A DNA stretch of 43,355 nucleotides, from the NCBI GenBank assembly GCA_964465735.1, contig CAYXKT010000006.1, positions 1 through 43,355 of the forward strand, in the 5' to 3' direction. The notes beneath the pieces are model-generated. The model did not search any database. It worked only from the letters and a program-made list of their open reading frames with translations, and was not told where the DNA came from. The position numbers were made by a program, and so were the translations under genes. The stretch's first letter is position 1. Each line of letters begins with the position of its first letter. Below are positions 7,872 through 15,247 of the stretch, in pieces. This DNA is from Erginobacter sp964465735 (GTDB lineage: Bacteria > Auribacterota > Erginobacteria > Erginobacterales > Erginobacteraceae).

Positions 7872-8954
7872 ATGATTAGGAGACCTTATAACCTTTATCC
7901 CGGGCCGGCCATCCTCCCCCTGGAAGTGATGGAAGAGGCCAGAGACGAAATGCTCAACTTTGCCGGAACCGGGCTCTCGATCCTGGAGTCAAGCCATCGC
8001 AGCCCCGGGTACACGGAAATCAACGACTCGGCCCGGGAGAACCTCCGCCGGCTTCTCGAGGTTCCGGAGAATTACTCCATCCTCTTCCTGCAGGGCGGGG
8101 CCAGCCTCCAGTTCGGGATGATCCCGATGAATTTCCTCCAGGGGGGGAAAGCCGATTACGTCGATACCGGGGCCTGGGCCCGGAAGGCGATCAAGGAAGC
8201 CAAACTCTTTGGCGAAGTCAATATCCCCGGCAGTTCGGAGGATCGGAATTTCTGCTACATCCCGGCCCAGGAAGACCTGCGATTCTCCAGAGACGCGAAG
8301 TACGTTCACATCTGTTCCAATGAGACGATCGGCGGAATCCGCTGGAATCGCTTCCCGGAAACCGGAGAGATTCCGCTGATTGCCGATATGTCCTCGGAGA
8401 TCGGCAGCCGGAAGATTGATGTCTCCAAATTCGATTTGATCTATGCCGGAGCTCAGAAAAATCTCGGCCCGGCCGGGGTGGCTATCGTCATCATCAGCGA
8501 CCGTCTCCTGGCCCGGTGTCCCGACGGGCTGACCACGATGCTCGACTACCGGACTCAGGCCTCGAAAGACTCCAACTATAATACCCCCCCGGTCTTCTCG
8601 ATTTATATTGTCGGCCTGGTTCTAAAATGGCTGAAGAAGCTGGGCGGGATCGCCGCCATCGAGGAAATTAACAACCGCAAAGCGGCTCTGCTTTACGATC
8701 TTTTCGATGCCTCTGACTTTTACCGCGGGACCGCCGACCCCGCCGACCGCTCGACTATGAACATCACCTTCCGTCTCCCCAATGAGGGACTGGAAACAAA
8801 GTTCATCGCCGAGGCCAAGCAGGCCGGCTTCATCGGACTCAAGGGCCACCGCTCGGTCGGCGGCTGCCGCGCCTCGATCTACAACGCCTTCCCCGAGGAG
8901 GGGGTCAAGGCCCTGGTCGGTTTTATGCAGGAATTCGAGAAGAAAGTTAAGTGA
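7872..8954 (+). CDS. serC: Phosphoserine aminotransferase SerC
   Basis: A 360-residue PLP enzyme of the class V aminotransferase family that converts 3-phosphohydroxypyruvate and glutamate to phosphoserine, the second step of serine synthesis. It also acts in pyridoxal phosphate synthesis in some bacteria. The opening NLYPGPAILPLEVMEEARDE, SILESSHRSPGY near 36-47, and FLQGGASLQFGMIPMNFL near 73-90 are SerC signatures. YAGAQKNLGPAG, near residues 191-202, contains the PLP lysine. GLKGHRSVGGCRASIYNA is the conserved C-terminal part. AGAAGGAGAAC precedes the ATG. serA follows 188 bases downstream on the same strand, so the two first serine steps are adjacent. A serB phosphatase is not in the window. 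Confidence 0.96.
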   Translation: MIRRPYNLYPGPAILPLEVMEEARDEMLNFAGTGLSILESSHRSPGYTEINDSARENLRRLLEVPENYSILFLQGGASLQFGMIPMNFLQGGKADYVDTGAWARKAIKEAKLFGEVNIPGSSEDRNFCYIPAQEDLRFSRDAKYVHICSNETIGGIRWNRFPETGEIPLIADMSSEIGSRKIDVSKFDLIYAGAQKNLGPAGVAIVIISDRLLARCPDGLTTMLDYRTQASKDSNYNTPPVFSIYIVGLVLKWLKKLGGIAAIEEINNRKAALLYDLFDASDFYRGTADPADRSTMNITFRLPNEGLETKFIAEAKQAGFIGLKGHRSVGGCRASIYNAFPEEGVKALVGFMQEFEKKVK

Positions 8955-8964
8955 TGGGAAATTG

Positions 8965-8985
8965 GTAATCAGTAATCAGTGATCC
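8965..8985 (+). repeat. Three-unit heptad repeat GTAATCA
   Basis: GTAATCA, GTAATCA, GTGATCC in tandem, ten bases after serC. A related, shorter run is seen in reverse complement near 1756-1767. Its function is unknown; it may be slipped intergenic sequence. Confidence 0.6.
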
Positions 8986-9142
8986 GCGAAGATTCGTGAG
9001 ATTTGTGGTTGCTCAAAAGGGGGCGAGGCGGGGGACGGTTAACCTTCGATATCGATCCCGACTTGGTCCGCAGTAGTTTTAACGGAGGCGGGTAGCGATT
9101 TTTAAAAAGTAAATTCGCGATTAAAAGAGAGGAGTTTTAGTT

Positions 9143-10066
9143 ATGACCAAGGTAGTTATCGCCACTCAGAAACCCTTCGCCACCGAGGCCCGGGACCGGA
9201 CCGTCGCCGTTCTGGCCGAGGCCGGTTACCAGGTCAAACTACTGGAAGCATATCCGGATAAATCCGATCTTCTGACGGCGGTCGCCGATGCCAACGCCCT
9301 GATCGTCCGCAGCGACCAGGTCACCGAAGAGGTGCTGGCCGCGGCACCGGAATTAAAGCTGGTGGTCCGGGCCGGAGCCGGTTACGACAACGTTGATTGC
9401 CAGGCCGCCCGAAGCCGGGGTGTGGTGGTGATGAACACCCCGGGCCAGAACGCCAACGCGGTCGCCGAACTGGCGGTCGGGATGATGATAATGGCCGCCC
9501 GGGGCAAGTATGACGGGAAGTCGGGGCGGGAACTGAAGGGGAAGACCCTGGGCCTCCAGGCCTTCGGCAACGTCGCCCGGCGAGTAGCTGAGATCGCCCG
9601 AGGCGGATTCGAGATGGAAGTGATCACCTTCGACCCTTTTATCCCGGTCGAGGCGATCCGGGAAGCCGGTGCCGTGCCGGTCGATTCACTTGAGGAACTC
9701 TACCGGAAGAGCGACTTCCTCTCCCTGCACATCCCGGCCACCGAGGAGACCAGAGGGTCGATTAATTACAATCTAATGAAGTTGATGAAGGCCGGCGCCG
9801 TCCTGGTCAACACCGCCCGGGCCGAGATTATCGACGAGGAGGGACTGCTCCAGATTTACCAGGAGCGGCCCGGCTTCAAGTACGTCGCCGATGTCGCCCC
9901 CGGCAACAAGGACAAGATCCTGGTCTGCGACGGCAACCGCTGCTTCTTCACCCCGAAGAAGATGGGGGCCCAAACCGCCGAGGCCAACATTAACGCCGGA
10001 ACGGCCGCGGCGAACCAGATTGTCGCTTTCTTCGAGAAGGGAGAGGAAAGATACCGGGTAAATTAA
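9143..10066 (+). CDS. serA: D-3-phosphoglycerate dehydrogenase SerA, short form with Lys in place of catalytic His
   Basis: A 307-residue D-isomer-specific 2-hydroxyacid dehydrogenase that oxidises 3-phosphoglycerate to 3-phosphohydroxypyruvate with NAD, committing carbon to serine. It has only the substrate and NAD-binding domains and no ACT or ASB regulatory domain. LVVRAGAGYDNVDCQAAR, near residues 73-90, and KTLGLQAFGNVARRV, near 133-147, are the substrate and nucleotide loops. NTARAEIIDEEGL has the catalytic Arg. Where most relatives have His in TPH.G, this one reads TPKKMGAQT, so the His is Lys. Such a Lys form is known for short (type III-K) enzymes of Bacteroidetes and Entamoeba. Gene order serC-serA supports the name. 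GAGAGGAG lies upstream of the ATG. Confidence 0.93.
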   Translation: MTKVVIATQKPFATEARDRTVAVLAEAGYQVKLLEAYPDKSDLLTAVADANALIVRSDQVTEEVLAAAPELKLVVRAGAGYDNVDCQAARSRGVVVMNTPGQNANAVAELAVGMMIMAARGKYDGKSGRELKGKTLGLQAFGNVARRVAEIARGGFEMEVITFDPFIPVEAIREAGAVPVDSLEELYRKSDFLSLHIPATEETRGSINYNLMKLMKAGAVLVNTARAEIIDEEGLLQIYQERPGFKYVADVAPGNKDKILVCDGNRCFFTPKKMGAQTAEANINAGTAAANQIVAFFEKGEERYRVN

Positions 10067-10122
10067 TCATCAAAGGATCCGGTTAAGATCTAAACAATGG
10101 GGAATGAAGGCAGTGATGGAGT

Positions 10123-10163
10123 ACTGGGCTCCGTTGGGCAGCAGGCTCTACCTGCGGTCCAGT
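10123..10163. terminator. Nested hairpin between convergent serA and the Rieske gene
   Basis: GCAGG (10141-10145) pairs with CCTGC (10151-10155), and ACTGG (10123-10127) with CCAGT (10159-10163). It lies in the 122-base gap between convergent genes and could act as a bidirectional transcription end. No T tract is present, and it may instead be another palindromic repeat. Confidence 0.35.
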
Positions 10164-10188
10164 GCTGCATTATTATTCCCGTCCGGCT

Positions 10189-10620
10189 TCAGTGATGAGG
10201 CAACTTCACACCCCGCTGCCCCCGGTAGCGGGCATAGAGGATCAGGTGGCCTTTTTCGTCCTTCTCCAGGCGGATCCACTCTAATGGTTCATAGGCCGGG
10301 CCCTGGGTGACATTCCCTTCAAGATCGAAACGGGAGTGATGACGGCGGCAGACCAGGGCGTCGTTACTCTCGGTCTTGAAGAGCATCCCGCCCCGGTGGG
10401 TACACCGGGCGAAGAGAGCGTAAATTCCCTCGGCGTCGGAGATGATAAAGGTCTCGTAGAGGAGCAGATGCCGGACCGTCCCCGGGGGAAAGTCGGAGGC
10501 AGGCCCAAGATCGAAGACCCCCCGTTCGGCAAAGGCCGCCGCCGCCGAAAAAGCCCTCCCCCCAAGCAGGACAATTAGGGTCAGCTGAACTAACCGAAGA
10601 ATAATTTTTTGTCGCCGCAT
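10189..10620 (-). CDS. Rieske [2Fe-2S] protein, membrane-anchored or exported
   Basis: I chose the ATG at 10620, giving 143 residues, because MRRQK followed by a hydrophobic stretch (about 7-29) makes a normal signal anchor. A start at 10686 would add 22 unlikely residues. Cys73, His75, Cys91 and His94 (CTH and CRRHH) form the Rieske CxH...CxxH cluster site. QGPAYEPLEWIRL follows, as in the small ferredoxin-like Rieske proteins. The Rieske domain therefore lies outside the cytoplasm. There is no cytochrome b or oxygenase gene beside it, so the partner is unknown. Confidence 0.82.
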   Translation of the reverse strand: MRRQKIILRLVQLTLIVLLGGRAFSAAAAFAERGVFDLGPASDFPPGTVRHLLLYETFIISDAEGIYALFARCTHRGGMLFKTESNDALVCRRHHSRFDLEGNVTQGPAYEPLEWIRLEKDEKGHLILYARYRGQRGVKLPHH

Positions 10621-10781
10621 AATGATATTATCCGTCCGGCAAAGTGGTGTTTGAGCTAAACTAACACAAATCCGCGGATGGAACACGATATTTCAGGGGA
10701 CAGAATTATATAAAAAAGACCTTAGTCTCCATTCCGTGAAAACAACTCAGGGACATCTGAAGATCCCCGCAGCTTCACGCC

Positions 10782-10803
10782 GCGGATGAGTAAGTTCATC
10801 CGC
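10782..10803 (+). repeat. Palindromic repeat, copy 1 (TAAG-loop family)
   Basis: GCGGATGA (10782-10789), loop GTAAGT, TCATCCGC (10796-10803). The core GATGAGTAAGTTCATC matches the core of the copy at 10849-10870 apart from changes that mostly keep the stem paired. Confidence 0.7.
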
Positions 10804-10848
10804 TACCATATCCGTCACAACAATAATAGACCCCTGCCGGTTTCTCCG

Positions 10849-10870
10849 GCGGGTGAATAAGTTCACCGGC
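10849..10870 (+). repeat. Palindromic repeat, copy 2, abutting the aroA start
   Basis: GGTGAA (10852-10857), loop TAAG, TTCACC (10862-10867), extended by GC/GC across one mismatch. Same core and loop as the copy about 67 bases upstream. It ends 8 bases before the chosen aroA ATG, in the place where a ribosome binding site would be expected. Confidence 0.7.
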
Positions 10871-10878
10871 TATTGATA

Positions 10879-12147
10879 ATGCTGAAAATCCCGAATCGAG
10901 ATAAGATCGACGCCGAGATCAGCCTCCCCGGCTCCAAGAGCATCACCAACCGGGCGCTGGTGATCGGAGCGCTGGCTCAAGGCGAGACCCGGCTGACCAA
11001 CTGGCTCCAGTGCGAGGATACCTCGGTGATGATCGACTGCCTGGGCCGGCTTGGCTTTGCCATCACCCCCCGGGGGGACACCCTGTCGATCGCGGGCCGA
11101 TCCGGAGAGATCCCCCGGAAGCGGGCCGAACTCTGGACCGCCAACTCGGGGACGACAATGCGTTTTTTAACCGGCCTGACCGCCCTCGGCCGGGGGGAAT
11201 ATATCCTCGACGGAACTGCCCGGATGCGCCAGAGACCGATCGAAGACCTTTTAGGGGGACTCCGGGCGCTGGGGGTTGACGGACGGTCCGATGAGGCGAA
11301 TGATTGTCCTCCGGTCACCGTCCGGGGACGGGGTCTGCCCGGAGGGACCTGCCGACTCTCCGGCAAGATCAGCAGCCAGTTTCTCACCGCGCTCCTTCTC
11401 GCCGCTCCTTACGCGCAAAAGCCGGTGACGATCAGAATCGAGGGCGAACTGGTCTCCCGCCCCTACGTCGATATGACCTGGAAGATGATGGAAGAGTTCG
11501 GAGTGAGTATCAGCGAACCGGAAGCGTCGGTCTTCCACGTTCCCTCCGGCCAGATCTACCAGGGCCGGGTTTACCCTGTCGAGGGCGACGCCTCCTCGGC
11601 CTCCTATTTCCTGGCCGCGGCCGCCATCACCGGGGGCCGGGTCAAGATCCTCAACGTGGGGGAGAGTTCGATCCAGGGCGACGCCGGCTTTGCCGGCCTG
11701 CTGGAGCGGATGGGCCCTCGGGTGAAGACCGGCCCGGACTGGACTGAAGTCTCCGGCCCGATCAAGAGGGGGATCAAGATCGATCTCAACCGGATGCCGG
11801 ATATGGTCCCCACCCTGGCGGTAGCGGCCCTCTTCGCCCCCGGAAGGACGGTGATCCATAACGTCGCCAACCTCCGCCACAAGGAGTGCGACCGCCTGGC
11901 GGCGACGGTCACGGAGCTACAGAAGATCGGCGCCCGGACCGAGGAACTCCCCGATGGTCTGATCGTCGAGGGGGGCGAGCTACGGGGGGCCGATCTGCAC
12001 GGCGCCGAGATCGAGACCTACAATGATCACCGGATCGCGATGGCCTTCGCCCTGGCCGGCTTGAGAATCCCCGGGATCAAAATCAAAGACCCGGCCTGTG
12101 TGGCCAAGACCTTCCCCAACTTCTTCGAAGCCTTTCTCGCCCTGTAG
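10879..12147 (+). CDS. aroA: 3-phosphoshikimate 1-carboxyvinyltransferase (EPSP synthase) AroA
   Basis: A 422-residue enzyme of the shikimate pathway that joins shikimate-3-phosphate and phosphoenolpyruvate to give EPSP for chorismate and the aromatic amino acids. SLPGSKSITNRALVIGALA, near the N terminus, is the active-site Lys segment. ANSGTTMRFLTG, near residue 95, is the PEP loop. GDASSASYFLAAAAI and HKECDRLAA, and the late YNDHRIAMAFALAG, are the other signatures. The ATG at 10879 is preferred over a TTG at 10873. No Shine-Dalgarno is visible because a palindromic repeat ends at 10870. The TAG stop lies inside the left arm of the 12144-12231 repeat. No other shikimate gene is nearby. Confidence 0.95.
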   Translation: MLKIPNRDKIDAEISLPGSKSITNRALVIGALAQGETRLTNWLQCEDTSVMIDCLGRLGFAITPRGDTLSIAGRSGEIPRKRAELWTANSGTTMRFLTGLTALGRGEYILDGTARMRQRPIEDLLGGLRALGVDGRSDEANDCPPVTVRGRGLPGGTCRLSGKISSQFLTALLLAAPYAQKPVTIRIEGELVSRPYVDMTWKMMEEFGVSISEPEASVFHVPSGQIYQGRVYPVEGDASSASYFLAAAAITGGRVKILNVGESSIQGDAGFAGLLERMGPRVKTGPDWTEVSGPIKRGIKIDLNRMPDMVPTLAVAALFAPGRTVIHNVANLRHKECDRLAATVTELQKIGARTEELPDGLIVEGGELRGADLHGAEIETYNDHRIAMAFALAGLRIPGIKIKDPACVAKTFPNFFEAFLAL

Positions 12148-12231
12148 CACATTCCTGTCTGTGAGTTCAAAGTAGCAGACATTCCTGCCTTCGCCTTGGC
12201 TTTTCTTCACAGACAGGAATGTCTATGCTAC
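12144..12231. repeat. Palindromic intergenic repeat carrying the stop codons of aroA and wecB
   Basis: The left arm (12144-12164) begins GTAGC and contains ACATTCCTGTCTGTGA. The right arm (12207-12231) is its reverse complement with four extra bases, ending GCTAC. An internal copy, GTAGCAGACATTCCTGCCT, sits at 12172-12190 in the left-arm orientation. The aroA TAG is 12145-12147 and the wecB TAG is the complement of 12228-12230, so both lie in the terminal GTAGC/GCTAC. As a 16-base-pair stem between convergent genes it may also serve as a transcription end. Confidence 0.85.
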
Positions 12232-13313
12232 CGGAGCAAAATCTTCACGATCCGCTCCGCCGCTCGGCCATCCCAGAGCGGGGGGATCACCCCCTCCCCA
12301 CCCCGGCTGGAAGACAGCTGCCGGTAAGCGGCCAGGATCGTCTCCTTTCTCACCCCGGCCAGACGATTGGTCCCAACCTCACAGGTGACCGGGCGCTCGG
12401 TATTCTCCCGGATGGTCAGGCAGGGAACTTTCAGGATGGTAGTCTCCTCCTGGATCCCCCCGGAGTCGGTCAACACCAGTCGGGATTCGGCCAGCAGTTT
12501 GAGAAAGTCGAGGTAGCCGACCGGGGCAATCGGCTGGAGGTTGGGCAAGGCGGCCAATCGGGCCGAGGTGAGAACCTCCTCCAGCTGGGCCCGGGTCCGG
12601 GGGTGAACGGGAAAGATCACCGGGAGATCCTTCTGGATCACTTTTAGCGCGGCAACGATCCCCGAGAAGACCTCCGGATCGTCAACGTTAGCCGGGCGGT
12701 GGAGCGTGAGCACCGCGTATTCCTTAGGCGCCAGGGCGAGATCTCCCAATATGCTCGACTCCTCCGCCTGTTGACGGTGCTTGAGCAGGGTATCGATCAT
12801 CACATTCCCAACGAAAAAGATCTTCTCCTCCCCCACCCCCTCATTCCGGAGGTTTTCTACCCCGCTCTTTTCGGTGCAGAAGAGCAGATCGCTGATGGAG
12901 TCGGTCAGGACCCGGTTGATCTCTTCCGGCATCGTCCGGTCGAAACTCCGCAGACCCGCCTCAACGTGAGCCAGTTTAACCCCCAGCTTCACCGCCACCA
13001 GACCACAGGCGATGGTGGAGTTAACGTCCCCGACCACCACCACCAGATCGGGCTTTTCCTTGATAACCACCGGCTCGAACCGCTTCATTATCTCAGCGGT
13101 CTGGCGGCCGTGAGAAGAAGATCCGACCTCAAGGTTAAGATCCGGCCGGGGGATTGACAACTGCCGGAAGAAGAGGTCGCTCATCGCCTCGTCGTAGTGC
13201 TGTCCGGTATGGACCAGGAGCGGGGTAATTTCCGGGCAAGCCCGGTAAGCCTCCATCAAAGGAGCAATCTTCATAAAATTCGGCCGGGCGCCGACGATAT
13301 TGATTATCTTCAT
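12228..13313 (-). CDS. wecB: UDP-N-acetylglucosamine 2-epimerase (non-hydrolysing) WecB
   Basis: A 361-residue epimerase interconverting UDP-GlcNAc and UDP-ManNAc for surface glycans. MKIINIVGARPNFMKIAPLM at the start, HTGQHYDEAMSDLFF, near residues 36-50, HVEAGLRS with EEINRVLTD, LTLHRPANVDD and the late LTDSGGIQEE are the family signatures and cover the active-site Asp, Glu and His. I chose the ATG at 13313 over 13331 because GGGAG lies about 12 bases upstream and the Rossmann strand begins at once. The neighbouring WecA-like gene upstream on the same strand suggests joint work on the first sugars of a lipid-linked glycan. Confidence 0.94.
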   Translation of the reverse strand: MKIINIVGARPNFMKIAPLMEAYRACPEITPLLVHTGQHYDEAMSDLFFRQLSIPRPDLNLEVGSSSHGRQTAEIMKRFEPVVIKEKPDLVVVVGDVNSTIACGLVAVKLGVKLAHVEAGLRSFDRTMPEEINRVLTDSISDLLFCTEKSGVENLRNEGVGEEKIFFVGNVMIDTLLKHRQQAEESSILGDLALAPKEYAVLTLHRPANVDDPEVFSGIVAALKVIQKDLPVIFPVHPRTRAQLEEVLTSARLAALPNLQPIAPVGYLDFLKLLAESRLVLTDSGGIQEETTILKVPCLTIRENTERPVTCEVGTNRLAGVRKETILAAYRQLSSSRGGEGVIPPLWDGRAAERIVKILLR

Positions 13314-13390
13314 TATATTTTGTTCTCCCAATCGTTATGCGCAAAAGCCCGGAATCCGGACAGACAGCAGCCGCTCCTTGCCGAGCACAC

Positions 13391-14995
13391 CTAAGAGCCG
13401 ACGACCGGTCGGAGCGGACTCTTTTTGGGTAACTCCGCGGGGACCTGGTCTGCCTTGATCACCTTGTCCAGGAGGGCGGAGGTGCCTCCCTGCTCAAAGA
13501 TCTGGGCCAGGCAGTCGGCAATGTCCCGGGCCTCCTGTTCATAAGGTTGATGATCAAAGCAATACCGGATCACCAGCCGTGACCCCCCGCCCGTCTTCAA
13601 CCGCAGTTCCTCCAGGGCGGCCGGCCGATTTTCCAGCTCTTCCGGGGGCGGCACCCCGCTGGAGCCGATTAGGATCGAGTCATCCTCGAACCAGGCCTCG
13701 AGAAAGGAGAGCCGCATCTCCCGGCGGCAGAGATCCAGAATTACGGACGGGCGGATGGTGGCCTGGCGGGAAGAGAGACTCCGGATCGCGTAGCGGGAAA
13801 AGGCCGCGAGAATGGTGTTTCTCTTCCGCCGGCGGAAGATCCGGCGCAGGGTAGGCTCTTTGAGATATCCCGCCCACCAGGCTATCCCCAGGAGAGTGAA
13901 CCCGAGAATAAAATCCGGCAGCCAGGACCAACCGGACCAGGAGGGGATTACATAGCTCAGGTAGGCGGCAATACCGAGAACCAGGGTCACCCCGTAAAGG
14001 GACAGTACCGCCCGGCGCTTGGAGAGCCCCTTGGCCAGTAGCCGGTGATGGGTATGGTATCGGTCTCCGGTAAAGAGAGGCCTTCCGCGGACCAGGCGCC
14101 GGGCCATCGATACCAGAGTCTCGAAGATCGGAAAACTCAGGGCAAACAAGGGGCCGAGAATGATGACGGCGGCATTGCCCTTGAAGGTCCCCATCAGGGT
14201 TACGGTCGCCAGCAGGTAACCGATAAACATACTCCCGGTATCCCCGAGATAGATCCGGGCCGGGGGAAAGTTAAAGAAAAGAAAGGCCGACAGGCTGCCC
14301 GCCAACACCAGGCAGGTGAAGACGAGCAGGATATTGCCGACAAAAAAGCCCAGAGCGGCCAGGACCAGGGAGGCGATCAGGGCGACCCCGGCGGCTAGCC
14401 CATCGAGCCCGTCGATCAGGTTAAAGGAGTTGATCAGCCCCACGATCCAGAGGATACTGACAATCACCCCGAAGTCGGGGTTGAGCCGAACTATGCCGAC
14501 CAGGGGGATATAAAAGCCCTGCAGCACATACCCGGAAAGACAGATCGCTATCGCCACCCCGAACTGGACCAGAAGCTTGACCCGGACGCTGATCCCCCGG
14601 ATATCATCGAAAATTCCCAGCAAGACAATGGAGATCCCCCCCAGAGCCAGAACGATAAAGTCCCGGCTGAAGTTCCCCGGGCCGGCGGAATAATCCAGCA
14701 TCGCTTTCGCCCCGGGGGAAGCAAGCCGAAAGAGCGGTGCCCCGTGCCGGACCAGCAAGACTCCGGCAAAGCCGAAAACCAGCAAGGAGAAATTAACCGG
14801 CAGGGCGATGGTCAGCCCGCCCAGAAGAGGGGTGCCTCCTTTGCCCATCCGCCGAGGGCCCCCGCGTTCGGTAGCCTGAAGCCGGCGGGCCAGCTTGATG
14901 ACCGGGGTCACCGTTAGGAAGGTAGCCGTCGCCCCGAAGAGAAAAAGCAGAGCCAGGAAGATGGGGTTTTGTAAATAATCGGGTAATAAGTCCAT
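13391..14995 (-). CDS. WecA/MraY-family polyprenyl-phosphate sugar-1-phosphate transferase with cytosolic C-terminal extension
   Basis: A 534-residue membrane enzyme of the PNPT family that transfers a HexNAc-1-phosphate from a UDP-sugar to polyprenyl phosphate, starting lipid-linked glycan synthesis. It has about ten membrane segments in residues 10-380. FDDIRG (Asp130-131), NLIDGLDGL (192-200), GDTGS (251-255) and DRYHTHHRL (311-319) are the catalytic and Mg/UDP-binding motifs, with the WecA/TagO-type His cluster rather than the MraY form. Residues about 385-534 are an extra soluble region (arginine-rich linker, then a mixed alpha/beta stretch) that I do not recognise. The ATG at 14995 has GGGAG 9 bases upstream. 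It lies 77 bases upstream of wecB. Confidence 0.88.
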   Translation of the reverse strand: MDLLPDYLQNPIFLALLFLFGATATFLTVTPVIKLARRLQATERGGPRRMGKGGTPLLGGLTIALPVNFSLLVFGFAGVLLVRHGAPLFRLASPGAKAMLDYSAGPGNFSRDFIVLALGGISIVLLGIFDDIRGISVRVKLLVQFGVAIAICLSGYVLQGFYIPLVGIVRLNPDFGVIVSILWIVGLINSFNLIDGLDGLAAGVALIASLVLAALGFFVGNILLVFTCLVLAGSLSAFLFFNFPPARIYLGDTGSMFIGYLLATVTLMGTFKGNAAVIILGPLFALSFPIFETLVSMARRLVRGRPLFTGDRYHTHHRLLAKGLSKRRAVLSLYGVTLVLGIAAYLSYVIPSWSGWSWLPDFILGFTLLGIAWWAGYLKEPTLRRIFRRRKRNTILAAFSRYAIRSLSSRQATIRPSVILDLCRREMRLSFLEAWFEDDSILIGSSGVPPPEELENRPAALEELRLKTGGGSRLVIRYCFDHQPYEQEARDIADCLAQIFEQGGTSALLDKVIKADQVPAELPKKSPLRPVVGS

Positions 14996-15247
14996 CAAGA
15001 ATAATCTCCCTACCCCGGCTCCAGGGGAATTTTGAACCAATCCTGAACCAGGTCTTTCTCCGCCGAATACCTCTGCAGCTTAAACGGAAAAGATATCGAT
15101 CAAAATATATTGATCCGGATAAAACTTTCCCGTAAACTGTACCTCTACCGGTAAACTACATACCGACCATTTAATTGACCCAGCCACGCCTCCGGTTTTT
15201 TCGGATACCTTCCGTTCGGTAAAGCTGGTTAGAGAAGGAGCTTCAGA

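Noticed and set aside
11251..11880. Minus-strand 209-codon frame within aroA
   Set aside because: Antisense shadow; aroA has all EPSP synthase motifs.
15097..15114. GATCAA-AATATA-TTGATC inverted repeat in the gap between divergent genes as an operator
   Set aside because: Short and AT-rich, with no second copy seen; too weak to annotate as a regulator site.
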